A DNA stretch of 64,000 nt from Marinicella marina (GTDB lineage Bacteria; Pseudomonadota; Gammaproteobacteria; Xanthomonadales; Marinicellaceae): the NCBI RefSeq assembly GCF_030065545.1, contig NZ_JASJNC010000005.1, forward strand, positions 210,679 to 274,678, read 5' to 3'. Both the position numbers and the translations under genes were made by a program. This document shows, piece after piece, positions 28,851 to 38,127 of this stretch. Numbering within the stretch: position 1 is the first letter of the stretch; every line of letters begins with the position of its first letter. The notes under the pieces were generated by a model. The model saw only the letters and a list, made by a program, of their open reading frames with translations, did no database searches and was not told the origin of the DNA.

Positions 28851-29579
28851 TTACAAATGTTCTTGGGCAGTGTAATAACCACCATTGGTGGCTTCAGATG
28901 CCATGAGTTTAACAAAAACCGCTGCGATGTCTTCGGGTGCGGCGAGTTGGCCTTTTTGATGCAACTCATTCCACATGTCGACCATCGGGAAATCTTGCTG
29001 GTCTTGGGCCCTGATTTCAACTTGCATACCAGTATCCATAACACCTGGGTTAATGGTCATACAGCTTATGGGATGTTCACAGGCCTTTTGTTCAGTTGCT
29101 GTGGTATCAATGAAACGTTCAAAAAATGCTTTACTCGCTGAATACATCGCCAATCCTGGTATGTCCCGTCGGGCAGCACCTGAGGATACATAAACAATTG
29201 TTTTGCGGGCAGAATGGTCCTGAAAGTTCAGGATGAAAGCCCGTAACAGGTACATGGTGGCTGTGACATTGATGGTGAGGTGCTGAGCCACTTCACCGCT
29301 TTGAGTTTTAGTCAGTGAGCCAAATGGTTTGAGTACAGCCGTATTGACGATGAGGTTGATCTCTTTGATGTCTGGACGAGATGCAGCTTGTTTGAATGTG
29401 GCCTCAAATATTTGATTGGCATCATCTGCTTTGGCAAAATCACACGCGATGTGATGCTCTCCTTCGCCGGTTCTAGAGAAGTCAAATACTTCATGTCCTT
29501 TGGTTTCAAAAGCGTTAGTTAAAGCAGCTCCAAGGCCTTTTGAACCGCCTGCGATGAAAGTCAGTGCTTGGGTGGTCAT
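28851..29579 (-). CDS. Short-chain dehydrogenase/reductase
   Basis: The 242-residue protein is a classical SDR. The cofactor motif is FIAGGSKGLGAAL, the NAG-like element is replaced by VNTAVLKPFG, and the catalytic residues lie in VYVSSGAARRD (Ser) and YSASKAFF (Tyr, Lys). The PISCMTINPGVMDTGMQ segment and lack of a long C-terminus resemble sepiapterin-reductase/benzil-reductase-like SDRs; the substrate is unknown. The ATG at 29579 is chosen over the TTG directly before it. A minus-strand TATAAT at 29615-29610 is a possible -10. Confidence 0.85.
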   Translation of the reverse strand: MTTQALTFIAGGSKGLGAALTNAFETKGHEVFDFSRTGEGEHHIACDFAKADDANQIFEATFKQAASRPDIKEINLIVNTAVLKPFGSLTKTQSGEVAQHLTINVTATMYLLRAFILNFQDHSARKTIVYVSSGAARRDIPGLAMYSASKAFFERFIDTTATEQKACEHPISCMTINPGVMDTGMQVEIRAQDQQDFPMVDMWNELHQKGQLAAPEDIAAVFVKLMASEATNGGYYTAQEHL

Positions 29580-29843
29580 CAAATCAATTCCAAATTAATA
29601 GCACGGCCTATTATATGCGAATTTAACCCTGAGATTGAAGCCATGGGTTGTTCTTGATACAGCTATCTACATTACCAGTTGAGGCTGGTCAAAAAATGTC
29701 ATATGGTGTTTTTTTAGACGGTTTTTTAGCCACAGACCCAAGCAGTGGCTTTATTTACGCTTAATCGACCCTTATTTCTAAGAGTTTTATTGACTTCATT
29801 GAATACAACCATAAAATCCGTTTTTATTTGAATTCAGATCACC

Positions 29844-30515
29844 ATGAGAACAACCATCCTAATCATGTCTTTGCTCAGCGGTGCTGCCTTAGCTCAAAAC
29901 AGCACACAGCAGAACAATGATCAAGCTGTTGAAGATAAGCCGCCAGTTACCGAACAAAAAAAGCGCCCGAGTTGGTCACAAGGCTTGCCTGAGCGTCAAA
30001 ATGCACCATCTGCGGGCAGTTTGTTGAGCAAACCCAAAGCCGTCATCGATGACACACCTGAACAACAAGCGATCAGGCCTGAATTAGAAGTACCAGAAAT
30101 CGATCTGGGCTTTAAGCCCAAGCCTGCCAGTGAATTCAACGTGGAGCCAGTTTCAGTTGATTTGTCACTGAGCCGCGAAGAAATGCGCGAAACCTTTTAT
30201 GAAAGTGAGAAAAATGAACCTGAGGTTGAAGTTGTTGACAGCGCATTACTGGCCCAATACAAATGGCAAGTAATTAAGGTGACAGAAGTTGAAGTGCCGA
30301 GTGATTTTGATGCTTCAAAGGCGTTGAATTTAAATATACACATCAATCCAAAGGGTGAAGTAGTTAAAGTGGTCAGCGAAGATTCAGGCGTATCTTCAAG
30401 AGCCATGCGTGTGATTGAGAAAAGCATTAAAAATTGGCGTTTTGAGCCACCAGCTGATTTAGGTATCGCTGCAAATATCAATAAATCTTTCAACATCGAC
30501 ATACAAGCAGACTGA
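29844..30515 (+). CDS. Exported protein with TonB C-terminal-like domain
   Basis: The 223-residue protein has a signal peptide (ending SGAALAQ), a Pro/Gln/Glu-rich linker (about 20-110), and a C-terminal 80-residue domain (NLNIHINPKGEVVKVV, then SSRAMRVIEKSIKNWRFEPP) with the beta-alpha-beta pattern of TonB C-terminal and related energy-transduction domains. There is no N-terminal membrane anchor of the TonB kind and no ExbB/ExbD partner. It is probably a periplasmic or secreted protein that reuses the fold. Single gene. Confidence 0.6.
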   Translation: MRTTILIMSLLSGAALAQNSTQQNNDQAVEDKPPVTEQKKRPSWSQGLPERQNAPSAGSLLSKPKAVIDDTPEQQAIRPELEVPEIDLGFKPKPASEFNVEPVSVDLSLSREEMRETFYESEKNEPEVEVVDSALLAQYKWQVIKVTEVEVPSDFDASKALNLNIHINPKGEVVKVVSEDSGVSSRAMRVIEKSIKNWRFEPPADLGIAANINKSFNIDIQAD

Positions 30516-30581
30516 ATTCATCAGGCTGCTTCAATTATCTCGAACATATACAATGAAACCGAATCAGTGTGTGGCTGAAAA

Positions 30582-31709
30582 TCAAACGGAATGATTGATG
30601 ATTTGATCGATACAGTTAAATACCCCACGGTCTGAAAGTAAGTTCATGTGATTGATGTTTTTAAAAATCAATTGGTGTTGTTGTGGAAAATTAATCTCAT
30701 GTTCTGGGTTTTTATGATGACCCAAGGCTGAATGCACAGTCACCAAGCCATCACCAATCCATTTTTTATGTAGTATGTTTGCATCATTTTGGGCATTGCT
30801 GGCAGCAAAGGCATAGCATTTGATTTGTTTGGGTAATTGAATGATTTGGTGGTCTTTTGTGACTGTACCATGGCGCAAGTTTTTGATGCCATGGCTGCGG
30901 GTATGACCCAGTTTAGCAAAGGGTGCACTGTAGGGATTGATGCTGATGAGGTAATCTATCAAATTACCGGTTTTTTCTAACACAGCACCTTGGTGTGGGG
31001 TGCCCAAAAAAATGACTTTATTGATCTTGTTAAGCCACTCCTCAGCCGCCATTGAGGCTACATGCATGGCACTTCGCAACACCAAACCTCCCATACTATG
31101 ACACAGTACATCAATGCTTTTATCATCAGTTAAGGCTTGTACAAATTCAGCCATCATGGCTGCCAATTGATGACCGTTTTGATACACTGCCAAGCCGCTG
31201 TTGTATCTGAGATAGATGGTGGTGATGTTATGCTCAGCAGCCAGTGCTTGACCGTGATTGTGGCCTTGGCGACTCCACTGTAGGTCATTCATACATAAAC
31301 CATGTATCAAAAACAATACTTTGCCTGGTGTTCGATTACAGCATTCAGCAGCTTGCTGCGGTGTTAATTGCTGCCCTCGGTGATGCCAACTCATGTCCAT
31401 TGCCAGTGGATTATCGGTTTGCTCTAAATGGTCGCCTATCACCCCATTCATGATCGAAAGCCAGTTGGTTCTTTTCTTATCATCCACCTTGAAGGGCAGC
31501 ATGGGGGCAAAAGTTTGTAAGGCTAAATTGACGCCATGGGTGCTCAGTTGGGTGGTTTTGCGAATGCTTTGGTAGATTAAACCTGTCAAGCCTGTGGTTT
31601 TATTTAAATCGCCTTGGTTTAATAACCCGCCCAATGAATAGATCCTTTGGTGCATGGACTCAACCAAATCAACCACACCAGTGATGCCATCCTTACTGAG
31701 CTGGTTCAA
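30582..31709 (-). CDS. Alpha/beta hydrolase, lipase-like
   Basis: The protein has about 375 residues. The hydrolase core has the oxyanion segment FLIHGLCMNDLQW near residue 132 and the nucleophile elbow DVLCHSMGGLVLR near 203; LGTPHQGAVLEKTG and a C-terminal DGLVTVHSALGHH supply the lid-side and acid/His regions. It resembles PGAP1-like/LipA-type lipases without a signal peptide. The only usable start is TTG at 31709; in-frame codons upstream (reading LQRDLVG) look conserved back to a TGA, so the real start may lie further up. Confidence 0.75.
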   Translation of the reverse strand: MNQLSKDGITGVVDLVESMHQRIYSLGGLLNQGDLNKTTGLTGLIYQSIRKTTQLSTHGVNLALQTFAPMLPFKVDDKKRTNWLSIMNGVIGDHLEQTDNPLAMDMSWHHRGQQLTPQQAAECCNRTPGKVLFLIHGLCMNDLQWSRQGHNHGQALAAEHNITTIYLRYNSGLAVYQNGHQLAAMMAEFVQALTDDKSIDVLCHSMGGLVLRSAMHVASMAAEEWLNKINKVIFLGTPHQGAVLEKTGNLIDYLISINPYSAPFAKLGHTRSHGIKNLRHGTVTKDHQIIQLPKQIKCYAFAASNAQNDANILHKKWIGDGLVTVHSALGHHKNPEHEINFPQQHQLIFKNINHMNLLSDRGVFNCIDQIINHSV

Positions 31710-31800
31710 GCCAACTAAATCACGTTGTAATTGGGTGTTTTTGATAAAGATGCTCGGAACAAAACAACATCATAACCTGTTTGTTAGCTTGGGTGCGGGT

Positions 31801-32943
31801 TCAAGCTGGAATTATCGCCTGCATCTCACTTAGTGTTGTGATCATTTCAAGGTCTTCAACTGGCTTATTTGAACTGATTTCAATTTCATCGATTTGGAAG
31901 CTGGTTTGGTTGCAAATCAATTGGGCAGTGTAAGGTGTGGTACGAAACACTTCGCCATTGACCATCAAAGAGGCTTCAGAGGCATCGATAAGGTGGTAGG
32001 CAAAAACAGCAAAAGGGCTTTTTTGCCACACTTTATTTGCGTTGTTTGCGGTTGTGTTTACAGCGTATTCAGTTTCCTCGAACAATCGATAGCTGGTAAC
32101 GACTTGGCCAAATAATTTGGCTAGATTTTCTTCTTGCATTTGGCTGATGGCAAGCAGCTGGCTTCTCAAATAGTTTATTTCATGCTGACCGATTGAGGCA
32201 TCTGAATTTGGCTGTTTGACACCATCAGTGAAACGGGCGTCGGCACTGGTTTGTTGGCTATATAGTTCGATGAAAGATGACAGCAGTTCAGCCTCAGAAG
32301 GGGCCCTCAAGCCAATAGAACAGGTCACACAATCATCAGATGTGGAAACACCATGGTGAGCAATTTCTGGCGGCAAATAAAGTACATCGCCTGGATGCAG
32401 TTCATGGTTGTGCTGTGGTTGAAAGTTTTTGATTACTGCGATTTCGCTGTCTTCATCCAGCTCAATTTTGGCCAAAGGCTGATCATCATATGACCATCGG
32501 CGGGTGCCTTGTACCTGAAGCAAGAAAACATCGTAGTGATCGGTGTGGGCACCGACTGAGGCGCCGGAGGGTGCATAAGACATCATCAAATCATCAAAGC
32601 GCCAATTTTTAATGAAGGGAAACCACTGCATGATTTGAGCGGCTTGTGGGTGCCATTTCTCAATGTCTGAGACCAGCAATGTGGGTTGGTGGGGTTGCAG
32701 TGAATCCCAAGCTTCGGGTTCATCGTATACCGCTTGGTAGCTGTTACCATCGGTTGAAAAAATGATTCTGGACTGAACGCCTTCTTGCTCAGCCAGCGTG
32801 AATAGTTCTGTCACGCTGGGTAAGCAACTCAGATTTATTTGTGTCTTTTGGAATAAAAAAGGCGTACGCTGCCAGTGAGTTTTAAAAAACTCAACAGCTG
32901 AGATGTTTTGACCATCAAAGACGTTTGGCTTGTTCTTTGGCAT
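31801..32943 (-). CDS. roxA: Ribosomal protein uL16 arginine hydroxylase (JmjC oxygenase)
   Basis: This Fe(II)/2-oxoglutarate oxygenase of the RoxA/YcfD type hydroxylates an arginine of ribosomal protein uL16. The 380-residue length matches the family. The iron ligands appear as GAHTDHYD (His133, Asp135) and the later PPEIAHHG (His196), on the JmjC double-stranded helix; a winged-helix C-terminal region follows. The gene overlaps the end of purB by 29 bp, and the purB neighbourhood is typical of ycfD in gammaproteobacteria. Translation is probably coupled to purB. Confidence 0.9.
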   Translation of the reverse strand: MPKNKPNVFDGQNISAVEFFKTHWQRTPFLFQKTQINLSCLPSVTELFTLAEQEGVQSRIIFSTDGNSYQAVYDEPEAWDSLQPHQPTLLVSDIEKWHPQAAQIMQWFPFIKNWRFDDLMMSYAPSGASVGAHTDHYDVFLLQVQGTRRWSYDDQPLAKIELDEDSEIAVIKNFQPQHNHELHPGDVLYLPPEIAHHGVSTSDDCVTCSIGLRAPSEAELLSSFIELYSQQTSADARFTDGVKQPNSDASIGQHEINYLRSQLLAISQMQEENLAKLFGQVVTSYRLFEETEYAVNTTANNANKVWQKSPFAVFAYHLIDASEASLMVNGEVFRTTPYTAQLICNQTSFQIDEIEISSNKPVEDLEMITTLSEMQAIIPA

Positions 32944-34282
32944 TGCCGAGGTAGTTGGCTGGGGTCATTTGCATCAGCCGTTCTTTGGCCGCTTCAGGAA
33001 TTTCCAAGGTTTGGATGAATGCTTGCATTTGTTGTTGATCAACCTTCTGACCGCGGGTCAGTTCTTTGAGCTTTTCATATGGGTTTTCAACACCATAACG
33101 CCGCATAACAGTTTGAATCGGTTCAGCCAACAACTCCCAGTTGTTATCCAAATCATGCATCAACATGTCTTGATTGATGGCCAGCTTACCCAATCCTTTT
33201 TGCAATGATGCCCAGGCAATCGCGCAGTGACCAAAAGCCGATCCAAGCGCGCGCAAGACAGTCGAATCAGTCAGATCTCTTTGCCACCTTGAAACTGGCA
33301 GTTTTTCAGCCAGGTGATTCAGTGTGGCGTTTGAAAGGCCCAAATTGCCTTCGGCATTTTCAAAATCAATGGGGTTCACTTTGTGTGGCATGGTGGATGA
33401 ACCAATTTCTCCTGCCACAGTTTTTTGGGTGAAATAACCATTGGCAATGTAGCCCCAAATGTCTCTGGCTAAATCTAATTGGATAGTATTCAAACGAATC
33501 ATGTTGTGACACAACTCGGCAACAAAGTCATGCGGTTCAATTTGCGTGGTGAATGGGTGAAAAGTCAGCCCCAATTCGCTGATGAAAGATGCAGAAATTT
33601 TTGGCCAATTCAACTCTGGGTAAGCGCTGTAATGCGCATTGAAGTTACCTACAGCGCCATTGAGCTTACCAAATAAAGTGATTTCACTCAGTTGTTTCAA
33701 TTGGTATTTTAAGCGGAATACCACATTGGCCATTTCTTTACCCATGGTGGTGGGTGAAGCCGGTTGGCCATGCGTTTTGGCCATCATCGGCACTTCGGCA
33801 TAGTTCATGGCCATTTCAGTGAGTTGATTGATGATGCCTTGTATGGTTGGAATGAAAACGTTGTCTCTGGCAGTTTTTAGCATCAAGGCATAGCTTAGGT
33901 TGTTGATGTCCTCAGAGGTGCAGGCAAAGTGTACGAACTCTTTGACTTCATTGAGTTTTTCATGGGCGCCGAGTTGGTCTTTGATGTAATACTCAACGGC
34001 TTTGACATCATGGTTGGTGGTGGCCTCTATGTCTTTGACTTTCTGGGCTTCGTCTGGAGTGAAATTGTCATATATTGACATCACCCAATCGATGTCTTTT
34101 TGACTGAGTTCTTTGACCTCGTCGACTCCATCGGTTTGGCTCAGGTGAACCAGCCATTTAAGTTCAACCAATAAACGGTTCTTAATCAGTCCATATTCAC
34201 TGAAGATGTGGCCGAATTGTTTGGTTTTGCTGTGATAACGCCCATCTACAGAGGTAATGGCGGTTAATTCTGAAAGTTGCAT
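32915..34282 (-). CDS. purB: Adenylosuccinate lyase
   Basis: PurB catalyses two fumarate-releasing steps of purine synthesis: SAICAR to AICAR and adenylosuccinate to AMP. The family signature SSTMPHKVNPIDFENAEGN lies near residue 300, and KTHGQPASPTTMGKE near 175 holds the catalytic His. The length (455) equals that of E. coli PurB (456). A minus-strand TATAAT at 34315-34310, 28 bp upstream, is a likely -10. The 176-bp spacer before it contains two inverted repeats (GCGGGG / CCCCGC and GGTGGC / GCCACC) of unknown role. Confidence 0.96.
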   Translation of the reverse strand: MQLSELTAITSVDGRYHSKTKQFGHIFSEYGLIKNRLLVELKWLVHLSQTDGVDEVKELSQKDIDWVMSIYDNFTPDEAQKVKDIEATTNHDVKAVEYYIKDQLGAHEKLNEVKEFVHFACTSEDINNLSYALMLKTARDNVFIPTIQGIINQLTEMAMNYAEVPMMAKTHGQPASPTTMGKEMANVVFRLKYQLKQLSEITLFGKLNGAVGNFNAHYSAYPELNWPKISASFISELGLTFHPFTTQIEPHDFVAELCHNMIRLNTIQLDLARDIWGYIANGYFTQKTVAGEIGSSTMPHKVNPIDFENAEGNLGLSNATLNHLAEKLPVSRWQRDLTDSTVLRALGSAFGHCAIAWASLQKGLGKLAINQDMLMHDLDNNWELLAEPIQTVMRRYGVENPYEKLKELTRGQKVDQQQMQAFIQTLEIPEAAKERLMQMTPANYLGNAKEQAKRL

Positions 34283-34458
34283 GCTGTCAGTCTGCTATTG
34301 AAAGCGTGAATTATAAGGGCTGCAAGGACTTAAAACAATTGACTAGCGGGGTTAGTTTTAAACTAAAGAAAACGGGACTTAATCATAGACCAAGCCCCGC
34401 TGTGGATGGTGGCATAAAGGGGGAAGGCGCCACCAACCATGCGCGACATTGTACTCCT

Positions 34459-35109
34459 TTATTGAGTTCGTTTCAAATAATCGTTAACAACAGCTGATAA
34501 AATACTTGGGGCCAGCCTGATTTTATAGTCTGGATTGACGTATTGAAACTGAATCACACCGTCTTTTCCAACCACAAATGTGGCCGGTGCTGGTAGTAAA
34601 TGGTGGTCATAGCCAGAGGCCTTTTCCAGATCAATGCCCCACTGCTTGTATTTTTCTACGGTGGCTGCTTCAACTTTGAATGCGATTTTGAATGCTTTGG
34701 CAATTTCCATGCTGGCATCAGACAACAATTGATGGGTGGTGTTGGTGCTGAGGTCAGCCTTTAGTTGTTGATCTTTCAAGCTTTCTAACAGAAAACTGGG
34801 TTGGTCAGGGCTGATGAAAAATACATCAAAGCCTTGCTCGTTCAATTCTTTTTCAAGCAGTCGCATTTCGCCCAGATGGGCATTACAGTATGGGCACCAG
34901 CCGCCGCGGTAAAATGTCAGTACAAAAGGTTTGTTCAAATTATCAGCATCAAATTCAACCAAATCACCGTTGGGTGTTTTGGCGCTGAAGCTAGGAATAC
35001 TCATTCCGGGCAGCAGGGGAGTGACATCCTCCGCCCGATCAAAATAGTCTTTGGCATTGATGGCCATGCTCAAACTGAGGCCAAGTAGTAGGGTGGCAAT
35101 TGCTTTCAT
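34459..35109 (-). CDS. Exported AhpC/TSA-type peroxiredoxin-like protein
   Basis: The 216-residue protein has a signal peptide (MKAIATLLLGLSLSMAINA) and a thioredoxin-fold domain. The redox motif is a CPYC pair in YRGGWCPYCNAHLGEM, placing it with thiol reductase-like peroxiredoxins that resemble AhpC/TSA rather than classical two-Cys enzymes. A second thioredoxin-fold landmark is the cis-proline segment LLPAPATFVVGKDG. It probably acts in periplasmic redox control. The AGGA ribosome-binding site is well spaced. Confidence 0.85.
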   Translation of the reverse strand: MKAIATLLLGLSLSMAINAKDYFDRAEDVTPLLPGMSIPSFSAKTPNGDLVEFDADNLNKPFVLTFYRGGWCPYCNAHLGEMRLLEKELNEQGFDVFFISPDQPSFLLESLKDQQLKADLSTNTTHQLLSDASMEIAKAFKIAFKVEAATVEKYKQWGIDLEKASGYDHHLLPAPATFVVGKDGVIQFQYVNPDYKIRLAPSILSAVVNDYLKRTQ

Positions 35110-35264
35110 TTTATTTTCCTAGTAGTCAATAGAGATTGAGGAGATGACCTTGTGGTCAGAAATTTCTGACAAAAAAATATAGTTTACTGCAATTAAGTGG
35201 GTGCTATTGAATCAAATAACCATCTATGTAATGATTGCAAATTGATTTAAAGTCGAATTAATTT

Positions 35265-36410
35265 ATGAAAATTAGCAGTCATTTTGATGGCGGCCGCATT
35301 GAAGTGGTCAAAGCCGAAGAATTCCAAGACATTCAATTAAAAATTGATCATGATTCACATTCTGAATTTCGTCAGTGGTTCCATTTTCGGGTCCAAGGTG
35401 TGAAAAACCAAGATTGCGTTATGACTTTTTTAAATGCATCGGAAACTTCATATGTAGAAGGGTGGAAAGACTATGATGTGTGTGCGTCAACTGATCGCCA
35501 AGAATGGTTTCGTCTGCCAACTGAGTTCGATGGTAAGCAATTAACGGTCGAATTCAACACCGACACCGATGACATTTATTTTGCCTATTTTGCGCCATAT
35601 TCATTTGAAAGACACTTGAATTTGTTGGCGTTTGCTCAGCAATCAAACTTGTGTAGTCTGCAGAATCTGGGTCAAACCCTCGATGGCCGAGATTTTGATA
35701 TGTTGATCATTGAAGATGAAGATGTTGATCTGGCTGACAAGTTAAATGTTTGGATGATTGCCAGGCAACATCCGGGTGAAACCATGGCAGAATGGTTTGT
35801 TGAGGGCTTTTTGGAGTCTTTATTAGATCAAGACAACCCCACATCAAGACAGTTGCTGCAAAAATGCCGGTTTCATGTGGTACCTAACATGAATCCAGAT
35901 GGCGCTTATCGTGGTAACCTGCGAACCAATGCTTCGGGGGCTAATTTAAACAGAGAATGGATGGAACCCTCGATGGCAGCCAGCCCAGAAGTTTATTTGG
36001 TCAGAGAACAAATGCACCAGCGTGGACTTGATATGTTTTTGGACATTCATGGCGATGAGGCCATACCTTATAACTTTGTTGCCGGTTGTGAAGGAAATCC
36101 AAATTATGATGCGCGTTTGAAATTATTCGAGGACACATTCAAAGCTGCTTGGCATGCTGCCAGCCCGGATTTTCAGGACGTACATAAATACGATGATGAT
36201 GAGCCAGGTAAAGGTGATTTACGCATCGCCACCAATTACATCGGACAGACGTTCAACACCTTGGCCTATACGGTGGAAATGCCTTTCAAAGACAACCATG
36301 ATTTACCTGATGAAGCATATGGTTGGTCGCCTGAACGCTGCAAAAAATTCGGTGAAGATGTCATCATCGCGATCAACAACACCGTGCCGACCTTGCTCGA
36401 AAACAAGTGA
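35265..36410 (+). CDS. Cytosolic-type M14 carboxypeptidase
   Basis: The 381-residue protein lacks a signal peptide. It has the N-terminal beta domain of the cytosolic carboxypeptidase group (SEFRQWFHFRVQGV) followed by an M14 catalytic domain: zinc ligands in ARQHPGETMAEW (His, Glu) and DIHGDEAIPYNF (His), substrate Arg/Asn segment ASGANLNREW, and catalytic Glu in YTVEMPFKD. Bacterial members are predicted to trim C-terminal residues of proteins or peptides; the substrate here is unknown. Its TGA overlaps the GTG start of the next gene. Confidence 0.88.
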   Translation: MKISSHFDGGRIEVVKAEEFQDIQLKIDHDSHSEFRQWFHFRVQGVKNQDCVMTFLNASETSYVEGWKDYDVCASTDRQEWFRLPTEFDGKQLTVEFNTDTDDIYFAYFAPYSFERHLNLLAFAQQSNLCSLQNLGQTLDGRDFDMLIIEDEDVDLADKLNVWMIARQHPGETMAEWFVEGFLESLLDQDNPTSRQLLQKCRFHVVPNMNPDGAYRGNLRTNASGANLNREWMEPSMAASPEVYLVREQMHQRGLDMFLDIHGDEAIPYNFVAGCEGNPNYDARLKLFEDTFKAAWHAASPDFQDVHKYDDDEPGKGDLRIATNYIGQTFNTLAYTVEMPFKDNHDLPDEAYGWSPERCKKFGEDVIIAINNTVPTLLENK

Positions 36411-36751
36411 CACCGACTGAGTTCTTATATGCCAATAACTGGCTGATAGCCCTGACAGTTGCTGTTGGGGTTATTGCTTGGGCTGTGTTGATTCTACAAG
36501 CGTTGTTCAGCGACAAAAGAATTGCATTGGTGGGTGTATTTGGTAGTTTGTTGTTCAGTTTTACTTTTATGTTTCCCGCCATCATACCGCTGATTATTAA
36601 ATCAGTCGCAACGTCGTTGTGTTTGTTGTTTTTTGCTTGGTTTTTGGTTAAAAATTTCAAAAAACCAGTGATCTATATCGCAGCCATTGGCGTGATTTTG
36701 AGTGCTTACTCAGGCTGGTGGTTGTATGAAAATTACCAAGCGTTGCTTTGA
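36407..36751 (+). CDS. Small four-helix membrane protein
   Basis: This 114-residue hydrophobic protein has about four membrane segments (LIALTVAVGVIAWAVLILQ, LFSFTFMFPAIIPLIIK, and two more). The GTG start overlaps the stop of the carboxypeptidase gene (GTGA), which indicates a coupled operon. I do not recognise the family. It is convergent with the following cyclase gene. Confidence 0.65.
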   Translation: MTPTEFLYANNWLIALTVAVGVIAWAVLILQALFSDKRIALVGVFGSLLFSFTFMFPAIIPLIIKSVATSLCLLFFAWFLVKNFKKPVIYIAAIGVILSAYSGWWLYENYQALL

Positions 36752-36761
36752 TGGACTCGAT

Positions 36762-37922
36762 TCAAACAGCGATGGCCTGATTGCGGCCGTTGTTCTTGGC
36801 ATCGTACATCGCCAAATCAGCTCGTTTTAAGGTGGCACTGAAACTTGATTCATTGATTTTTCTTTGAGCCACACCAATGGATGCTGTGGTATGAAAGGTT
36901 TTTTTGCCATAACTGTGTTCATGCTTTTGAATGGCCAGAAGCATTCTTTCTGCCAGTTGCCTGGCTTGTTTGAGGTCTGAATTCGGTAACAGCACAAAAA
37001 ACTCTTCACCGCCGAAACGACCAACAAGGTCTTCCGCTGCCAACAAACTGCGAATTAATTGCGCGGTATCAATCAATACTTGATCACCTGCGGCATGGCC
37101 ATACTGGTCATTGATACTTTTGAATTTATCCAAATCAATCAACATAACAGAAATGTTTTGATTGTGCTTTTGAGCTTCTTTGAATAAAGCCCTGGCCTTG
37201 ATTTCAATGGCATGGCGGTTATATATTCTGGTCAAGCTGTCGATTGATGCCATCCGAGTCAATTCATGGTAGGCCTTTTCTTGGTGCATGAACATAAAAC
37301 CAAAGGTAGCAATAACCGGACCCACCACTGCCATTAATATGGTTAAAAAATCTGCCGTCGATACTGCATTGAAATCCCAGGCGGTTTTGTGTGAGACAAA
37401 GTATTCCAGAGCCCTGAACAGCATAACTGCGATAAATGTACAGTTGATGCTGAATAAAATGATTTTGGCAGAAGTGGGCTGTTTTATGATGAGTTTTATC
37501 ATCGGTTGGGCTTGTGAACATACAATAACTGTTAAGCAAGCAATGGTTATCAAGATGGTCATGGTGGGACTTTGAATCACAAAGTTGCCGGCCAAAATCA
37601 TCAGCATGCTGATCATGGTGAGTGTTTGTAATAATTTAAGGCTGTTGGTTTTAAGGAATAAACTCACTGCATAAGTCATGAAACTGATGCCAAGGACAAT
37701 TCCGAAATCACCAATAAAATTCACTGCCAGGGATTTTTCTTGATACAAACTGCTGTAAACAGCATAAGAAATAGACAAATAAAACAGGCCAAACGACCAG
37801 TGCCTCATGCTTTGAGCGGCAATGGTCGGGAACTGCCTGGCGGTGATCAAAATCAGGATGGCCATGATGGCATTGATGGATAGGCCTAAAATCATGGCCG
37901 TCATCATGTCTATGGATCCCAT
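36762..37922 (-). CDS. Membrane diguanylate cyclase
   Basis: The 386-residue protein has about six or seven membrane segments in residues 1-215, with no recognised sensor domain, then a GGDEF domain (SIDSLTRIYNRHAIE start) with an intact GRFGGEEFFVLLP motif. The inhibitory RxxD site is absent (AAED at that place). It is expected to make c-di-GMP. It is transcribed alone; a minus-strand TATAAT at 37974-37969 lies about 50 bp upstream. Confidence 0.9.
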   Translation of the reverse strand: MGSIDMMTAMILGLSINAIMAILILITARQFPTIAAQSMRHWSFGLFYLSISYAVYSSLYQEKSLAVNFIGDFGIVLGISFMTYAVSLFLKTNSLKLLQTLTMISMLMILAGNFVIQSPTMTILITIACLTVIVCSQAQPMIKLIIKQPTSAKIILFSINCTFIAVMLFRALEYFVSHKTAWDFNAVSTADFLTILMAVVGPVIATFGFMFMHQEKAYHELTRMASIDSLTRIYNRHAIEIKARALFKEAQKHNQNISVMLIDLDKFKSINDQYGHAAGDQVLIDTAQLIRSLLAAEDLVGRFGGEEFFVLLPNSDLKQARQLAERMLLAIQKHEHSYGKKTFHTTASIGVAQRKINESSFSATLKRADLAMYDAKNNGRNQAIAV

Positions 37923-38127
37923 TCAGCCCTCTACAGCAGCAGTTAAACAGTCAACAGAAAAGTAATTTATTATACGCACCAGAACATCATAACGACTGTG
38001 GCAGTGGCTTGACAAGAAGTTTTTGCAGGGTTGATGGCGATAAGTGCTTGATTCGTTTGTGCTATTTGTGGCACAGCAGCTTAAAATGATGGCATCAAAT
38101 ATGGCAATCCTTTTGATCGCTTTAGGC

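Noticed and set aside
29728..29750. Hairpin AGCCAC / GTGGCT followed by TTTATTT as a plus-strand terminator
   Set aside because: No plus-strand gene lies upstream of it, and the stem is only 6 bp with an 11-base loop.
34306..34497. 63-codon frame between purB and the peroxiredoxin gene
   Set aside because: It overlaps the peroxiredoxin stop, has no ribosome-binding site, and the region is better explained as promoter and spacer with inverted repeats.
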